From NCBI GenBank assembly GCA_030765045.1, contig CM060967.1:149827751-149891750 (forward strand): 64,000 nt of DNA. The letters run 5' to 3'. This document shows positions 43,301-45,619 of this stretch, in pieces. Origin of the DNA: Tenodera sinensis (Eukaryota; Arthropoda; Insecta; Mantodea; Mantidae). Positions within the stretch are counted from its first letter, which is position 1, and each line of letters opens with the position of its first letter. The notes below the pieces were generated by a model that searched no databases, was not told the DNA's origin, and was given only the letters and a program-made list of their open reading frames with translations. A program made the position numbers and the translations under genes.

Positions 43301-43948
43301 TTACATCCAAGTTGTTCTGTAGGTAACATACAGTAGTATTCAGAATCAGTTTACTTTTGAGCACCTAAGACAGTTCTAGCAGTCTAAAAGTTTTCTGGAT
43401 TGAGTAACCAGAATCTTCATCACGGTTTCACTGACAGATACAAATTTGCCATTCTTTCTGGCCCCTCCTGTATCATTCACGCCCATATCTCGTAATTTAC
43501 TACATTACGTCAATATGAGAGAGGTTATGTTTCGTTGCACTTAGTAACTAAAGAGAGGTCCAGCACATATGATGATTGCAACGAAGGTTACTCTCGTCGC
43601 TCTCATCTACGTTTTTTCTCCAAAGCTATCTAAAACTCTAAAATTTCCCCAAAACTAAGAAGCAGAGTTGATTAACTCTTTCATGCTCAAATTACAAATA
43701 CTACATTTCGTGAAAATACTTACGCTTTTCTTCAACTTTCTACGCAGTTTCTCTAATTTATGATGCTGCTTTTTCAAATATCTCTGAAGATTTTTTATAT
43801 ACATCAAAATTTCTGGAAGGTGCTTGAGTTCTTCTTCAAAGGGGCAAACTTCAAATTCATGAATTACATCCTCATCGCTCTCACTATCCGGAGGGTTTTG
43901 AGTTCCCAGCAGGTCTGTAAATGGTTTTAACGCATCTAAGTGATGCAT
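1276..43948 (-). CDS. AGGF1: AGGF1: angiogenic factor with G-patch and FHA domains, 8 exons, 3' end off window
   Basis: Eight minus-strand exons join in one frame: 43724-43948, 40026-40226, 35783-35950, 30195-30318, 16692-16852, 15669-15921, 6883-7075 and 1276-1375. Every junction has an AG acceptor and a GT donor, and the phases agree (0,0,0,1,0,1,2,0). The joined product, 475 residues so far, has an N-terminal coiled coil (about 38-75), a tyrosine-rich OCRE domain (about 120-168), an acidic serine-rich linker (199-240), an FHA domain (about 265-355), a Lys/Arg-rich linker (380-420) and the start of a G-patch (from about 447). That order is diagnostic of AGGF1. In vertebrates the family is linked to angiogenesis; the OCRE and G-patch domains suggest a role in RNA processing, but the insect function is inferred only. 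The C-terminal exon or exons lie left of base 1. Introns range from 0.77 to 13.3 kb and are full of transposons. Confidence 0.95.
1376..3514. other. Intron 7 of AGGF1, unassigned part
   Basis: No recognisable repeat or conserved frame was seen. Frames at 1751-1987, 2211-2480 and 3003-3360 are open but lack any family resemblance and are treated as chance ORFs. Confidence 0.45.
3792..4194 (+). repeat. Dispersed repeat F, copy 1 (inverted partner at 56661-57060)
   Basis: About 400 bp here match the reverse complement of 56661-57060 along their whole length, including the segments ATCGGCAGTTCTCTACAAAT and GGACACCAAACACGAGATCT. The right end has a frame reading DLKDDVFDLEERLRQ, and the other copy reads DLKGDVFDGEERLRQ. 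That suggests a diverging coding start of a larger element. The class is unknown. Confidence 0.7.
4840..5013 (-). CDS. MADF (Myb/SANT-like) DNA-binding domain fragment
   Basis: The frame starts at the ATG at 5013 (MSVKCKFS) and continues EEERIIDFVRQNELL, then NLQHAEYRNSEKKQ and RLWKELAEEVGK. This is the MADF pattern: an initial FVR.N..L helix, H..Y.N in the middle, and LW..LA..VG near the end. The domain is complete but nothing follows except a short A-rich run and a stop. It may be one exon, possibly spliced at the GTAGGA near 4864. It is probably transposon-borne rather than a host regulator. Confidence 0.6.
5553..5679 (+). mobile_element. 5'-truncated LINE 3' stub, subfamily B (127 bp)
   Basis: It ends with the LINE C-terminal codons EKYWRARGLMTSLSEIQH, a stop and a CTAACAACAAC tail. 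It is flanked by the 13-bp direct repeat CATTTTTTGTAAT at 5540-5552 and 5680-5692, a clear target-site duplication. Confidence 0.8.
5755..5900 (+). repeat. Dispersed repeat D, copy 1
   Basis: This stretch resembles 40285-40440 in the same orientation. Shared pieces are GGCTATA-GCAGAAA, GAAAATATCTTAAA, TGGCATTTTAAT and ATTTTTGAGAA. The class is unknown. Confidence 0.55.
6467..6689 (+). mobile_element. 5'-truncated LINE 3' stub, subfamily B (223 bp)
   Basis: It encodes the end of the LINE polyprotein (ITGHDCLAKHLNRIGIYSSP, then CPLCDLQEEMDQDHLQIC, then YWRARGLMTSLSEIQY) and then a CTAACAACAAC tail. The 14-bp duplication ACATTATTCCAACA flanks it at 6453-6466 and 6690-6703. The homologous part of the full-length LINE reads LTNHDCLASHLCRIGISASP, so this is a distinct subfamily. 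Confidence 0.85.
6883..7075 (-). CDS. AGGF1: AGGF1 exon 7 (basic linker)
   Basis: Residues 378-441 plus two bases. The acceptor is TTTTTCAG before AGGATG, completing Glu with the base from exon 6. It encodes a strongly basic helix (KKEHHKKELKRLRRKFGLE) and then a YEDRAQIRRSTVGS segment, which matches the AGGF1 linker between FHA and G-patch. The donor is GTAAGT in phase 2. Confidence 0.93.
7392..7835. mobile_element. SINE family C, inverted pair of copies
   Basis: The left part (7392-7610) carries degenerate family C sequence in minus orientation, with the tail ACACAAGCCATGTGTG and two GGGATTTGAAC-like B-box complements. The right part (about 7650-7835) is a plus-strand copy. Its A-box is TGGTAGCTCAGTGGTTAGAG, its B-box is GGTTCAAATCC, and the body runs to TTGATTCTACCTCTCC. 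The family has a 5' module ending in a TGTGAGATT...CTGCC stretch before the tRNA-like part. Confidence 0.7.
9069..9282. mobile_element. TA-flanked MITE (mariner type), 214 bp, nested in LINE
   Basis: The terminal inverted repeat CTGTGCTTTTCAAATGGGAA opens the element and its complement closes it. TA dinucleotides flank it at 9067-9068 and 9283-9284. The LINE frame resumes on both sides, so the MITE inserted later. It has no coding capacity. Confidence 0.85.
9857..10012 (+). mobile_element. 156-bp Penelope-derived unit with hammerhead motif, 10-bp TSD
   Basis: The insert is bounded by the direct repeat TCTGATATGG (9847-9856 and 10013-10022) and interrupts the LINE. It begins ATTTAGGCTTTCACGGCC, contains an intact-looking hammerhead core, and ends CCACGGCCTACAAGCCCGG before TTTCGAATAA. 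The 10-mer TTATTCGAAA near its left end is complementary to TTTCGAATAA at its right end. The sequence matches terminal (pseudo-LTR) segments of Penelope-like elements, here without any coding part. Confidence 0.8.
9909..9951 (+). ncRNA. Hammerhead ribozyme-like motif, copy A (best preserved)
   Basis: Layout: stem I strand UACC, core CUGAUGA (9913-9919), one extra U, stem II GCCAAGU/ACUUGGC (7 bp, loop GCAGU), core GAAA (9940-9943), stem III as the palindrome ACGU, cleavage triplet GUU, stem I strand GGUA. All core bases match the hammerhead consensus apart from the additional U before stem II. Stem III of only two base pairs suggests activity as a dimer, as proposed for minimal hammerheads in other Penelope-like elements. 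Activity is inferred. Confidence 0.7.
10691..11427. other. Intron 6, unassigned
   Basis: This lies between the old LINE and the full-length LINE. No repeat or conserved frame was recognised. A short GA-rich tract (11417-11430) adjoins the LINE insertion site. Confidence 0.45.
11457..12140 (-). CDS. LINE polyprotein continued after frameshift: RNase H and Cys-rich C-terminus
   Basis: In the frame that follows the break near 12138-12140, the protein reads HNNYDGEIEAIYIALRQL, ILSDSKAAIQGI and IPAHCGVMGNEAADSLAKKA. These supply the RNase H Glu, Asp, His and the final Asp. After that comes ITQKSKF..., a Cys/His segment CVLCNDPAEMNEEHLKTC, and the C-terminus YWKARMLMASLPDARH. The break fits a two-base GA gain (or one-base loss) in a GAGACACA context. 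Apart from this the element looks complete. The open frame itself extends to 12176. Confidence 0.9.
   Translation of the reverse strand, partial: RHNNYDGEIEAIYIALRQLLNLPLNKFNKAVILSDSKAAIQGICSNTTKKSTKIRECYKMLTQLQKVNKTVHLQWIPAHCGVMGNEAADSLAKKATTITQKSKFNFSYSSIKRLIIKNFCHSYLQEIETNAKDKKWITLLSNPDIIPQRPRKTAVAAFRLLTNHDCLASHLCRIGISASPICVLCNDPAEMNEEHLKTCEALRSEETTVQKYWKARMLMASLPDARH
12113..15232 (-). CDS. LINE polyprotein: endonuclease, reverse transcriptase and start of RNase H
   Basis: 1039 codons. Residues 41-250 form the APE-type endonuclease: LQWNAGG at 45-51, QEANIS at 74-79, LIGDFNAHSPRWG at 170-182, the conserved His at 249. The reverse transcriptase (about 490-790) has LKKNKPSNNINSFRPISLTS (538-557), motif A VFIDFKSAYD (618-627), motif B GLPQGAVLS (677-685) and motif C FADD (710-713), so the catalytic aspartates are intact. 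A thumb region (VDDAKYLGITFDRKLTWKKH) follows, then the RNase H start IYTDGSS (1003-1009). At about residue 1031 the frame runs off into RDTTIMMEK and a stop; the true frame continues in the next entry. It would nick target DNA and copy LINE RNA at the site. Confidence 0.93.
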   Translation of the reverse strand: MKATYMNMSPKDKHSGVKTVPQSDLRVGTSLGKFHHCSNTLRILQWNAGGMSQPKKQELMKILKDQDIDVFTVQEANISQEQEIYFEMDQYTTHILPKARQIASGILTGIKRNMKATIQIQKTMEEQDKSEIVKIEVWKSNYHYRIYSIYNPPDNTLDLNSIPIEPKSILIGDFNAHSPRWGYRDINSAGRVIEDLLNSSTMELIFNPNDPPTYLHYNGSGTNPDLLMVSSDIIDNTKREIIEDPGSGHRITINSIRGLINKSNKPKVKTSWNFKKADWSSFQNEIEGKCNILLESEFKSTDEMNKKICEILLTAAKTHIPKGKLKKYSYFWSPSLSKLKHERNIARVKAERTKCPEDVQNWRRKAAIFKKELITEKRASFTNFVEHMDYRKDGNKIYKFLNKTKLSKNTTEPLKYNNKSLTTDREIAESLNKFYAQSQRVPQAYKKQDKAIQKTIRETSKPKGIRNDIFIQDFNETELDLAIEQLQNKKSPGPDKIHPEFIKHLGRKGKEILLKLYNTCWRMTVPSDWKKAIIIPILKKNKPSNNINSFRPISLTSVIAKVMERMVASRLNWFLEYYNLINSSQTGFRQNHSTSENVLLLSQDIKEAFNRKEDTLAVFIDFKSAYDSVWRNKLVEKLQSIGVKSNMLKWITQFISQRFCATKYNTYISKYKQTHRGLPQGAVLSTTLFNIYINDLPSIIKTLETKIALFADDVVIWTSGSSKKPELIKDRIETALNKVHEWSSKNLMTINVEKTNYELFTLKYKPVNISINYNGKPLKAVDDAKYLGITFDRKLTWKKHITNISEKVEKKLQILKRLAGAKWGCSRRVLNTTYKMYIKPNLLYCSEALITAANANINKLEQIQNQALRLITGAVKSTPIDAMLALTRTPSITTKIEEQALLQHEKMLRLPNSKWTEENLPPSILKTHSSFLEKVTQIKSKLNIPNTRENLLIRENPLELLQPTFNLELIEEISKSDTPKEIQKLLALETINTRYPTEEWLHIYTDGSSKENLTGAGVTCSHFSFYHSVGRDTTIMMEK
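15501..15668. other. Short intron remnant between LINE 5' end and AGGF1 exon 6
   Basis: Only about 168 bp separate the LINE start from the exon 6 donor site. It contains the right copy of the LINE target duplication and AT-rich sequence, nothing else. Confidence 0.6.
15669..15921 (-). CDS. AGGF1: AGGF1 exon 6 (FHA domain core and Cys cluster)
   Basis: Residues 294-377 plus one base. The acceptor is TTTGCAG before CAT CAT GCG. It encodes HHAKISF, then DFGSRNGTYLNGKRL, the FHA core with the conserved S/N/G recognition loop. A CGRETCGHCEPG segment follows, typical of AGGF1 just after the FHA fold. The donor is GTGAGC in phase 1. The full-length LINE described below starts only about 170 bp into the following intron, on the same strand. 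Confidence 0.94.
16078..16502 (+). pseudogene. Penelope-like element, reverse transcriptase fragment
   Basis: In intron 5, antisense to AGGF1. After a leader with AAGCTTTCCTGGCGATGAAC, the frame reads FYEQVDGVAMGSPLSPVIA, then FYRYVDNIFVIWPHG, then LPFLDSLVSRNNNG and VYRKPTHTDL. These are the hallmark Penelope RT motifs. The catalytic pair normally written YVDD is YVDN here, so the second aspartate is lost. Coding stops abruptly after KPTHTDL, and no GIY-YIG part follows; the copy is dead. A (CA)n run follows at 16555-16580. Confidence 0.85.
16692..16852 (-). CDS. AGGF1: AGGF1 exon 5 (start of FHA domain)
   Basis: Residues 240-293. The acceptor is TTCTAG before AATGTGC; with the G from exon 4 it makes Glu, then CAKAWPPCMRIIV. 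It contains the FHA signature LGRE (residues 276-279), with Arg278 expected to contact phosphothreonine by analogy with other FHA domains. It ends in phase 0 (NISK) at a GTAAAG donor. Confidence 0.92.
16870..17640. other. Intron 4, unassigned
   Basis: AT-rich, no recognisable element. Confidence 0.45.
17641..18640 (-). pseudogene. Decayed mariner-type transposase
   Basis: The frame 17876-18058 contains SRGLWPSHPPNLSLSDFYLW followed by GTSKNKV. This resembles the C-terminal WPPRSPDL.P.DF.LWG catalytic signature of insect mariner-like transposases. Flanking minus-strand sequence (CTTCATCGGTGCTGAAAG and others near 18390) fits the upstream coding part but is riddled with stops. A LINE stub (18139-18236) is inserted inside. 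Terminal repeats were not resolved. Confidence 0.6.
18139..18236 (-). mobile_element. 5'-truncated LINE 3' stub, subfamily B (98 bp)
   Basis: The minus strand ends with the sequence coding WRARGLMTSLSEIQH, a stop and GCTAACAAC. It is flanked by the 14-bp direct repeat GTGTCGCAAAATAT (18125-18138 and 18237-18250). It interrupts the mariner remnant. Confidence 0.85.
18785..18946 (+). mobile_element. Half copy of the TA-flanked foldback element
   Basis: This matches the right arm of the foldback at 29656-29926: AAGTTAGTACAG-AGTTAGTG, GTAACTCTG, GTCTGGTGC, CAGTCCAGCCAAGTTACAAAC, then CTCTG followed by TA. The other arm was not found nearby. Confidence 0.65.
19062..19790 (+). repeat. Dispersed repeat E, copy 1 (possible solo LTR)
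   Basis: It matches 37815-38395 in direct orientation from GGTCATGGTACTGGATGGAA to ATTCTGTCTCA, including CATCAAATAGTTC, TAGGGAAGCGATCC and GAACACATATAATTC. The likely boundaries TGGTA...TCTCA fit the TG...CA form of an LTR, but no 5-bp duplication was seen. Confidence 0.6.
19800..21508. other. Intron 4, unassigned
   Basis: AT-rich sequence without recognised elements or conserved frames. Confidence 0.45.
21509..22346 (-). mobile_element. Mariner-like element with decayed transposase, about 840 bp
   Basis: The ends are long inverted repeats sharing TGTCTCAAA-AATGTACTAAC followed by ACTTTGA; TA follows the right end. Minus-strand coding remnants read DGAPPFYHCDVRLNS, WIGQRGRFEYPAHS, DFFLWGYLK-like and ALKLEIQRPCHKI, the order of a mariner transposase C-terminal half. 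The N-terminal half is missing and there are many frameshifts. A LINE stub (21778-21885) interrupts it. Confidence 0.75.
21778..21885 (+). mobile_element. 5'-truncated copy of the 11.4-15.5 kb LINE subfamily (108 bp)
   Basis: By eye this is essentially identical to the last 108 bases of the full-length LINE (CTGTGAAGCATTAAGATCAG through KYWKARMLMASLPDARH, stop, (CAA)n). The 14-bp direct repeat ATTGTTCTTGGTTT flanks it (21764-21777 and 21886-21899). It marks recent activity of that LINE subfamily. Confidence 0.92.
22347..23548. other. Intron 4, unassigned
   Basis: No element recognised. The small frame at 22796-23041 has no family resemblance. Confidence 0.45.
23561..23808 (-). mobile_element. 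SINE family A, copy 1 (tRNA-derived)
   Basis: On the minus strand it opens with a tRNA-like head: A-box TAGCCAAGTGGTTAGACC, B-box GGTTTGATCCC. A body follows with GGTTTCCCCCGCCATCTCAT, ending GGGCGTTAAACACTAC and an A-rich tail. The 12-bp near-perfect duplication ATTCCTGATGCT / ATTCCTGAAGCT flanks it (23549-23560, 23809-23820). Confidence 0.85.
24040..25222 (+). pseudogene. Degraded coiled-coil (gag-like) coding remnant
   Basis: Purine-rich sequence with the longest open piece at 24471-24728 (NGHREMKETKSALENKIEVT, EEGINRCKDGITECRDSLGN). It has repeating Glu/Lys/Asn-rich heptads, preceded and followed by similar but stop-laden frames. The pattern resembles coiled-coil gag proteins of some insect retrotransposons. 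No zinc knuckle or polymerase was seen, so the class is uncertain. Confidence 0.35.
25279..25330. repeat. 52-bp near-perfect palindrome
   Basis: CAGCTGTGTAA...TGAAGTTG is followed by CAACTTCA...TTACACAGCTG, with a 2-base centre and small mismatches. It is bordered on the left by AAGCTTTCTCGGTGATGA, which resembles the leader of the Penelope fragment at 16078. Confidence 0.7.
25929..26012. repeat. GC-rich GGGC-type microsatellite
   Basis: A run of GGCGGGC and GGGT units grading into CGCGCACACACA. It is a striking GC island inside AT-rich intron. Confidence 0.9.
26020..27727. other. Intron 4, unassigned with short (GT)n tracts
   Basis: There is an imperfect GT/CA tract near 26535-26575 and TAAA-type runs near 26925. 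The minus frame 26117-26305 is open but unidentified. Confidence 0.4.
27741..27987 (+). mobile_element. SINE family B, full-length copy (247 bp, 13-bp TSD)
   Basis: The tRNA-like head has A-box GGTAGCATGATGGTTAGCGTG and B-box GAGTTTGAATCTCGC. The body is GGGTAAGTTATCCGGGTAAA through GTCAGGTAACTT, CATGGGCCTTGGGC and TTCACTCACTC. It ends in an A-rich tail. It is flanked by the perfect 13-bp duplication ATTCTTTAAAATA (27728-27740 and 27988-28000). Confidence 0.92.
28001..29655. other. Intron 4, unassigned
   Basis: No recognised elements. The open frames at 28162-28404 and 28964-29269 show no conserved family pattern. Confidence 0.4.
29656..29926. mobile_element. TA-flanked foldback element, 271 bp
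   Basis: Two arms of about 130 bp are reverse complements of each other, meeting near CCTAAGCCTAGGCC. The outer ends are CTGTGCATTCGTAG and its diverged complement CTATGAACGCACTG. TA flanks both ends (29654-29655, 29927-29928). It resembles a mariner-type MITE reduced to long inverted arms. Transcribed in the AGGF1 intron it would form a long hairpin. Confidence 0.8.
30195..30318 (-). CDS. AGGF1: AGGF1 exon 4 (acidic serine-rich linker)
   Basis: Residues 199-239 plus one base. It begins after TTGTAG with GAA AAT AAA and ends at a GTAATG donor. The coded stretch is acidic (DDESESLEDGECSTSSDDEG), matching the acidic region between OCRE and FHA in the family. It has no ATG and is too short to show as a free ORF. 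It is placed by phase: exon 3 ends in phase 0, and exon 5 needs exactly one base from here. Confidence 0.85.
30777..31697 (+). mobile_element. Mariner-type transposon, internally deleted, about 920 bp
   Basis: The terminal repeats GGGGTGGGCCAAAAGTC and ATCGGGTA-like are matched in inverse at the right end (GACTTTTGGCCCACCCC). TA flanks both ends. The plus strand opens a transposase at about 31026 (MADTSKYTIEERLIVSVWVH), which hits two stops after 22 codons. The C-terminal part is visible at 31310-31500 (ASVKQLKREIICIFRTV, then TPEMLRRTSRQIWQC). The central DDE core is deleted or unrecognisable. The TIRs remain well matched. Confidence 0.85.
31825..32502 (-). mobile_element. SINE family C composite, two near-identical units plus a partial third, 10-bp TSD
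   Basis: Units start at 31825, 32155 and 32410 with AAGAGGTAGAACTGG. On the minus strand they contain the A-box TAGCTCAGTGGTTAGAGCG and B-box GGTTCAAATCCCAG. Units 1 and 2 differ at only about three positions over roughly 255 bp. The third stops inside the tRNA-like part and ends GCATAAATAAATAATAAT. The whole array is bounded by GACTGTGGTG at 31815-31824 and 32503-32512. A 65-bp link (TATGCCAACAAACTTAC through CCGTGTGTGGGC) is the family tail. Confidence 0.85.
33404..33861 (-). mobile_element. Mariner remnant (same family as 57891-58374)
   Basis: Reverse-complement homologue of the element at 57891-58374. The right end is AACTTATGAGACAACCTTA followed by TA. The middle (33640-33720) matches the transposase start segment with CATAGTTTGTAAACACAAGT. 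The left end is approximate. Confidence 0.65.
33900..34640 (-). pseudogene. Degraded LINE: RT thumb and RNase H start
   Basis: Minus-strand frames with stops read KLKFNENKSKVMLISRRK, VKYFEIIHDNKLSFIDINHI, SEKCTKLIFMLSKSAKLAC, RHEALKIIYKGGILSLILYK and then KRTKITIFTDGIKSEDRVGAG. This is the end of a reverse transcriptase followed by the RNase H TDG motif. It is unlike the full-length LINE in sequence and closer in style to R1/LOA-type elements. Confidence 0.65.
34641..35782. other. Intron 3, CAT/CAC-rich microsatellite and unassigned DNA
   Basis: A CATCATCGT/CACCAC tract lies at about 35030-35097. The rest is AT-rich without recognised features. Confidence 0.6.
35783..35950 (-). CDS. AGGF1: AGGF1 exon 3 (OCRE domain, second half)
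   Basis: Residues 143-198, phase 0 at both ends. The acceptor is CAACAG and the donor GTAAGT. It continues the OCRE repeats (LYYDGNSGTYYYYDEQSG, then SYQFHSQ) and follows with a Pro/Glu/Lys-rich linker ending EHKPCN. The exon joins exon 2 without a phase shift, completing the aromatic repeat pattern of an OCRE fold. Confidence 0.93.
36461..36560 (+). mobile_element. Penelope-type terminal fragment
   Basis: CAGACGAACCATCTGGGAAG, TAGACCACAGCCCACAAGCC and the preceding CCACTGAAGATGTC match, in order, the terminal segment at 53575-53681. The upstream plus-strand frame (36261-36473) is Pro/Gln/Thr-rich and may belong to the element, but I could not identify it. Confidence 0.65.
36467..36507 (+). 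ncRNA. Hammerhead-like motif, copy E (mutated core)
   Basis: Stem I strand CCA, core CUGAAGA, extra U, stem II GUCUG/CAGAC, then GAAC in place of GAAA, triplet AUC, stem I strand UGG. The stem I pairing is kept, but the second core block has an A-to-C change, so it is probably inactive. Confidence 0.55.
36680..37360 (+). other. Unassigned intron 2 DNA with a palindrome and an open frame
   Basis: A 28-bp palindrome (AATTAAGAAC...GTTCTTAATT) lies at about 36722-36749. A frame open from about 36998 to 37213 encodes about 71 residues with basic C-terminal character (LHFKKLNSIEPGLYEKPGFL, then KFFHTFKDKRKGL) but has no ATG at its start and no family I recognise. Confidence 0.35.
37365..37720 (+). 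pseudogene. hAT-like transposase remnant
   Basis: Frames with shifts read AQECFAKNGIQEKT, YFSKIPEVLKQLEARNNSLE, EISVTLLSETHDLQ and KLNKVLEKNSGYKT. The order and style correspond to the segment after the RWGSWIEC motif of the hAT-type pseudogene at 47.1-48.8 kb (DAVAISKAQQL...). It is a short fragment only. Confidence 0.45.
37815..38395 (+). repeat. Dispersed repeat E, copy 2 (possible solo LTR)
   Basis: Direct-orientation partner of 19062-19790, from GGTCGTGGTAACGGATGGAA to TTCTGTCTCAGAAC. It is shorter by an internal difference near its left end. Confidence 0.6.
38800..39580 (-). mobile_element. Penelope-like element, 3' half with GIY-YIG ORF and terminal segment
   Basis: It contains the ORF at 38963-39553. 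Downstream comes a terminal segment with a degenerate hammerhead-like block (about 38921-38959: UUGAUAA, stem II GGAAAGC..GCUUCC, GAAAC). After that the GAATCGATTAATAACACT and CCAACAAC.ATGTCATCAACTTCCAGTA stretches recur at 59.75 kb and 63.65 kb. The RT half is absent. Confidence 0.75.
38963..39553 (-). CDS. Penelope-like GIY-YIG endonuclease, 196 codons, 5'-truncated
   Basis: The best-preserved Penelope coding piece in the window. The core reads SGIYQIECNNCNQMYIGKTK (GIY and YIG motifs), then RNLETRTKEHFR with the conserved Arg and Glu, then EKSAVAAHFWKENHDI and VFIWKNKDQVFNFDIPQGNL. The Cys pair in ECNNC and the downstream His fit the family's zinc-finger-like insertion. The N-terminal RT is missing, so the frame starts at an internal Met. 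It lies in AGGF1 intron 2, same strand as the gene. Confidence 0.85.
   Translation of the reverse strand: MNITKKKKLVNETTTLSKPKGEMSFKKFTYHPKTFEKFKIIFKKYNVQLAPINRYDVKNSLGSNLKTALQQIKKSGIYQIECNNCNQMYIGKTKRNLETRTKEHFRCIKHKHLEKSAVAAHFWKENHDINPYPKLLKRTSGNQELSMWEQVFIWKNKDQVFNFDIPQGNLLYKFLKSPPEQSTGYTSPVNQPLQFS
39690..39785. repeat. (CA)n-rich microsatellite
   Basis: ACACACGCA-type repeats interrupted by GCGC. The apparent ORFs here (Cys/Val-rich or His/Thr-rich) are artefacts of the repeat. Confidence 0.9.
40026..40226 (-). CDS. AGGF1: AGGF1 exon 2 (OCRE domain, first half)
   Basis: Residues 76-142, phase 0 at both ends. The acceptor is TTTTCAG before AAG ACG, and the donor is GTAAGT. It ends with the first OCRE tyrosine repeats (TGFVYEETSGMYYDYNSGYYY), preceded by a helical stretch rich in Ala, Glu and Gln. 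The match to the AGGF1 OCRE region is immediate by eye. Confidence 0.93.
40285..40440 (+). repeat. Dispersed repeat D, copy 2
   Basis: Matches 5755-5900 in the same orientation (GAAAATATCTTAAAA, GTGGCATTTTAATAAAAATT, ATTTTTGAGAAAAT). Confidence 0.55.
40974..41055 (+). mobile_element. 5'-truncated LINE 3' stub, subfamily B (82 bp)
   Basis: Encodes SEKYWRARGLMTSLSEIQH, stop, CTAACAA. Flanked by the perfect 15-bp duplication CATATTTAATCAATT (40959-40973 and 41056-41070). It is the shortest of the stubs. Confidence 0.88.
41150..41535 (+). mobile_element. SINE family B, two diverged copies in tandem
   Basis: The first copy (about 41150-41370) keeps TGTGTCTACCTCACATTC, AAGATTAATGTCAGGTAA, CATTTGAGCA and CATTTCATACATTC. 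The second (about 41371-41535) keeps AGTTCAAATCTC, AAGATGAATGTCAGGGAACT and CTCATTTGCG. Both are older than the copy at 27741. Confidence 0.7.
42382..42424 (-). ncRNA. Hammerhead-like motif, copy B (mutated core)
   Basis: Minus strand: UACC, CUGAAGA, U, GCCAAGCGCAGUACUUGAC, then AAAA instead of GAAA, CGUU, GGUA. Stem I is fully complementary; the G-to-A change in the second core block should disable cleavage. Confidence 0.6.
42551..42593 (+). ncRNA. Hammerhead-like motif, copy C (stem I decayed)
   Basis: Plus strand: UACC, CUGAAGA, U, GCCAAAUGCAGUACUUGGU, GAAA, UGUC, AGUG. Both core blocks are intact, but the 3' stem I strand no longer matches UACC. Confidence 0.55.
42660..43717. other. Intron 1, unassigned
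   Basis: AT-rich. No repeats or conserved frames recognised between the inverted repeat and the exon 1 donor. Confidence 0.45.
43724..43948 (-). CDS. AGGF1: AGGF1 exon 1 (start codon, coiled coil)
   Basis: The first coding exon encodes residues 1-75, beginning MHHLDALKPF. Residues 20-30 are acidic (PDSESDEDV), and residues 40-75 are heptad-like and strongly basic at the end (LEKLRRKLKKS), as expected for the AGGF1 N-terminal coiled coil. It ends in phase 0 at a GTAAGT donor (minus strand, 43718-43723). The reading frame runs seven codons past the donor before a stop is reached, but these are not conserved-looking. This ATG is the only candidate start in the exon. Confidence 0.9.
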
Positions 43949-44060
43949 TTTGATTCTGATTATTTGTCAACACGATCATTTCGTTCAAAAGTGGGCGTAC
44001 GCTGCCATATTGGTTAGGTTAGGGAAAATCCACAGAAGAGTCACTTAAGGCAGTATTCCA
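43949..44060 (-). promoter_or_regulatory. AGGF1: Probable TATA-less AGGF1 promoter and 5'UTR region
   Basis: Immediately upstream of the start codon, the minus strand reads ACCAATATGGCAGCG at about 44001-44015. This combines a CCAAT-like box with an ATGGC core resembling a YY1-type promoter-proximal site. No TATA box was seen nearby. The transcription start is not determined; the assignment rests on position and motif only. Confidence 0.35.
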
Positions 44061-44154
44061 ATTTAAAAGTCCCGCTCAATGGATCATCACATGCTCAATG
44101 TGCGTTCATTTTAAAGGCTGTTTTGCATTCAGTGATGAATTAAGAGGTGGCCCG

Positions 44155-44185
44155 AGTGGTGGGGGGGGGGGGGGGGGAGGGGGGT
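44155..44185. repeat. Poly-G low-complexity tract
   Basis: A run of about 22 G interrupted by one A. It is likely to be a sequencing- or assembly-sensitive site. Nothing was recognised between the AGGF1 promoter and here. Confidence 0.8.
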
Positions 44186-44487
44186 CCCCATGGAATTAAA
44201 AAGTTCCCCGGGAAATTCATAACTAATTTGTAAATTTATGTATCATTAACATTCTCACATCCTACACCTCCGAAGGAGGAAAACGGCTGTATTCATCATT
44301 GTTTGCGTTAATGCAGTGCCCGAAATTGAATAGATAGCGCCAGAGCCATTAATGGTAAACACCTTTCGTGAATTTAAAAGACCAAATGCCGCACATAAGC
44401 CCAATTTTAAAGTGTTTGGGTAGCCTGTCTGCCGTTGAGGGGTACCCGTCATGACAGGTCCATCCTCCATCTCTGAAGCAACATTAT

Positions 44488-44759
44488 CATGGGCGTCGCG
44501 AAACGGGGTCAAGGGGGGGCCACGGCCCGCCCCCCCCCCCCCCTTGGAAGTTGGTGAACTTATTGTGCAGCCAGTTACTAACTATTAAACTATTATTTTA
44601 ATTTTTATGTAAAGAACAGTTTTTATTTAGCACAAATTAATACGGTTATCTGCAACAAATATTATAAATTTTGACAGTAAAATAATGATTTAATATTATA
44701 TAATTGCAAATTTCCAATATGTGGCCCCCCCCCTGGAAAAAAGTCTGCCGACACTCATG
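44488..44759 (+). mobile_element. hAT-type MITE, copy 1 (272 bp, 8-bp TSD)
   Basis: Begins CATGGGCGTCGCGAA and ends GCCGACACTCATG. The 8-bp duplication AACATTAT flanks it (44480-44487 and 44760-44767). The interior has a GGCCACGGCCCGCCCC run near the left end and GTGGCCCCCC near the right. The 8-bp duplication and CA-type ends point to hAT. Confidence 0.88.
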
Positions 44760-45619
44760 AACATTATCGATATTTGTATTGATTTTAAGTTCATTTATTT
44801 TCGGTAAAAGTTAAGAATTTTACCATTTGCTTTGCTCGCGTTCCCTGTTCACGATAAACGTTATTCTCCTTGAAAACATACATCGAACCTTAGAAGCAGG
44901 CTGTATGACACATTTTCTTCGCAGTTTGAAGACCTAAAACGTTTGAAGCCAAAATCAAATTTTTTGCACTCTGAAGTTTTGATATAATGAGGTTCCACGA
45001 GCTAGAAATTTGCATTGCAGAATTCCAGGACCCTAAAATATCCTGAGAAAGAAGGGTGGGAATTATTTAAGTGTTTGTCCTGTCGGTAGTATCCGAGATT
45101 ACGTTTGTTTGCATCTATAGATATATAGTTTAATGACAGTCTTATAGGTACCTACGTATCTGCGAACAAATATTTCCAAAAATGAACTACATTAAAAGCA
45201 GTGGTGGCTCGTGGCTGAGAAGGTGGGGAACGCAGCGGCTGGACGGCAAGCCTTGGCCCTTTATGGGTTGTTGCGCTAGGGGATATTTTAGTGGGAAAGA
45301 AAAGAATTGTTTTAATAACTGTACTGACCTATTTCTTGTGCACCAAATCAATCCTTCGGTCCTTTAAGGTTGCAAACTTGTCGGTAATGTCTTCATAGAA
45401 TGGCTGCGTTTTTATTAATTGCACTAAAAGTTCTTTCTGAACCGAAATATTCACTAAAGAAGAAATCTGAATTTTAGAATGAATTTATCCTTGAATGATG
45501 TAATCTATACAAATACCTAAGAGGTTAATTAACGCGGATGTAAACTGATAAAAGAGCTTCAGGTCTCAACATGCAACTCGTGTGAGTTACCTGACATTCG
45601 AGTATTTACCGAGTATTGT

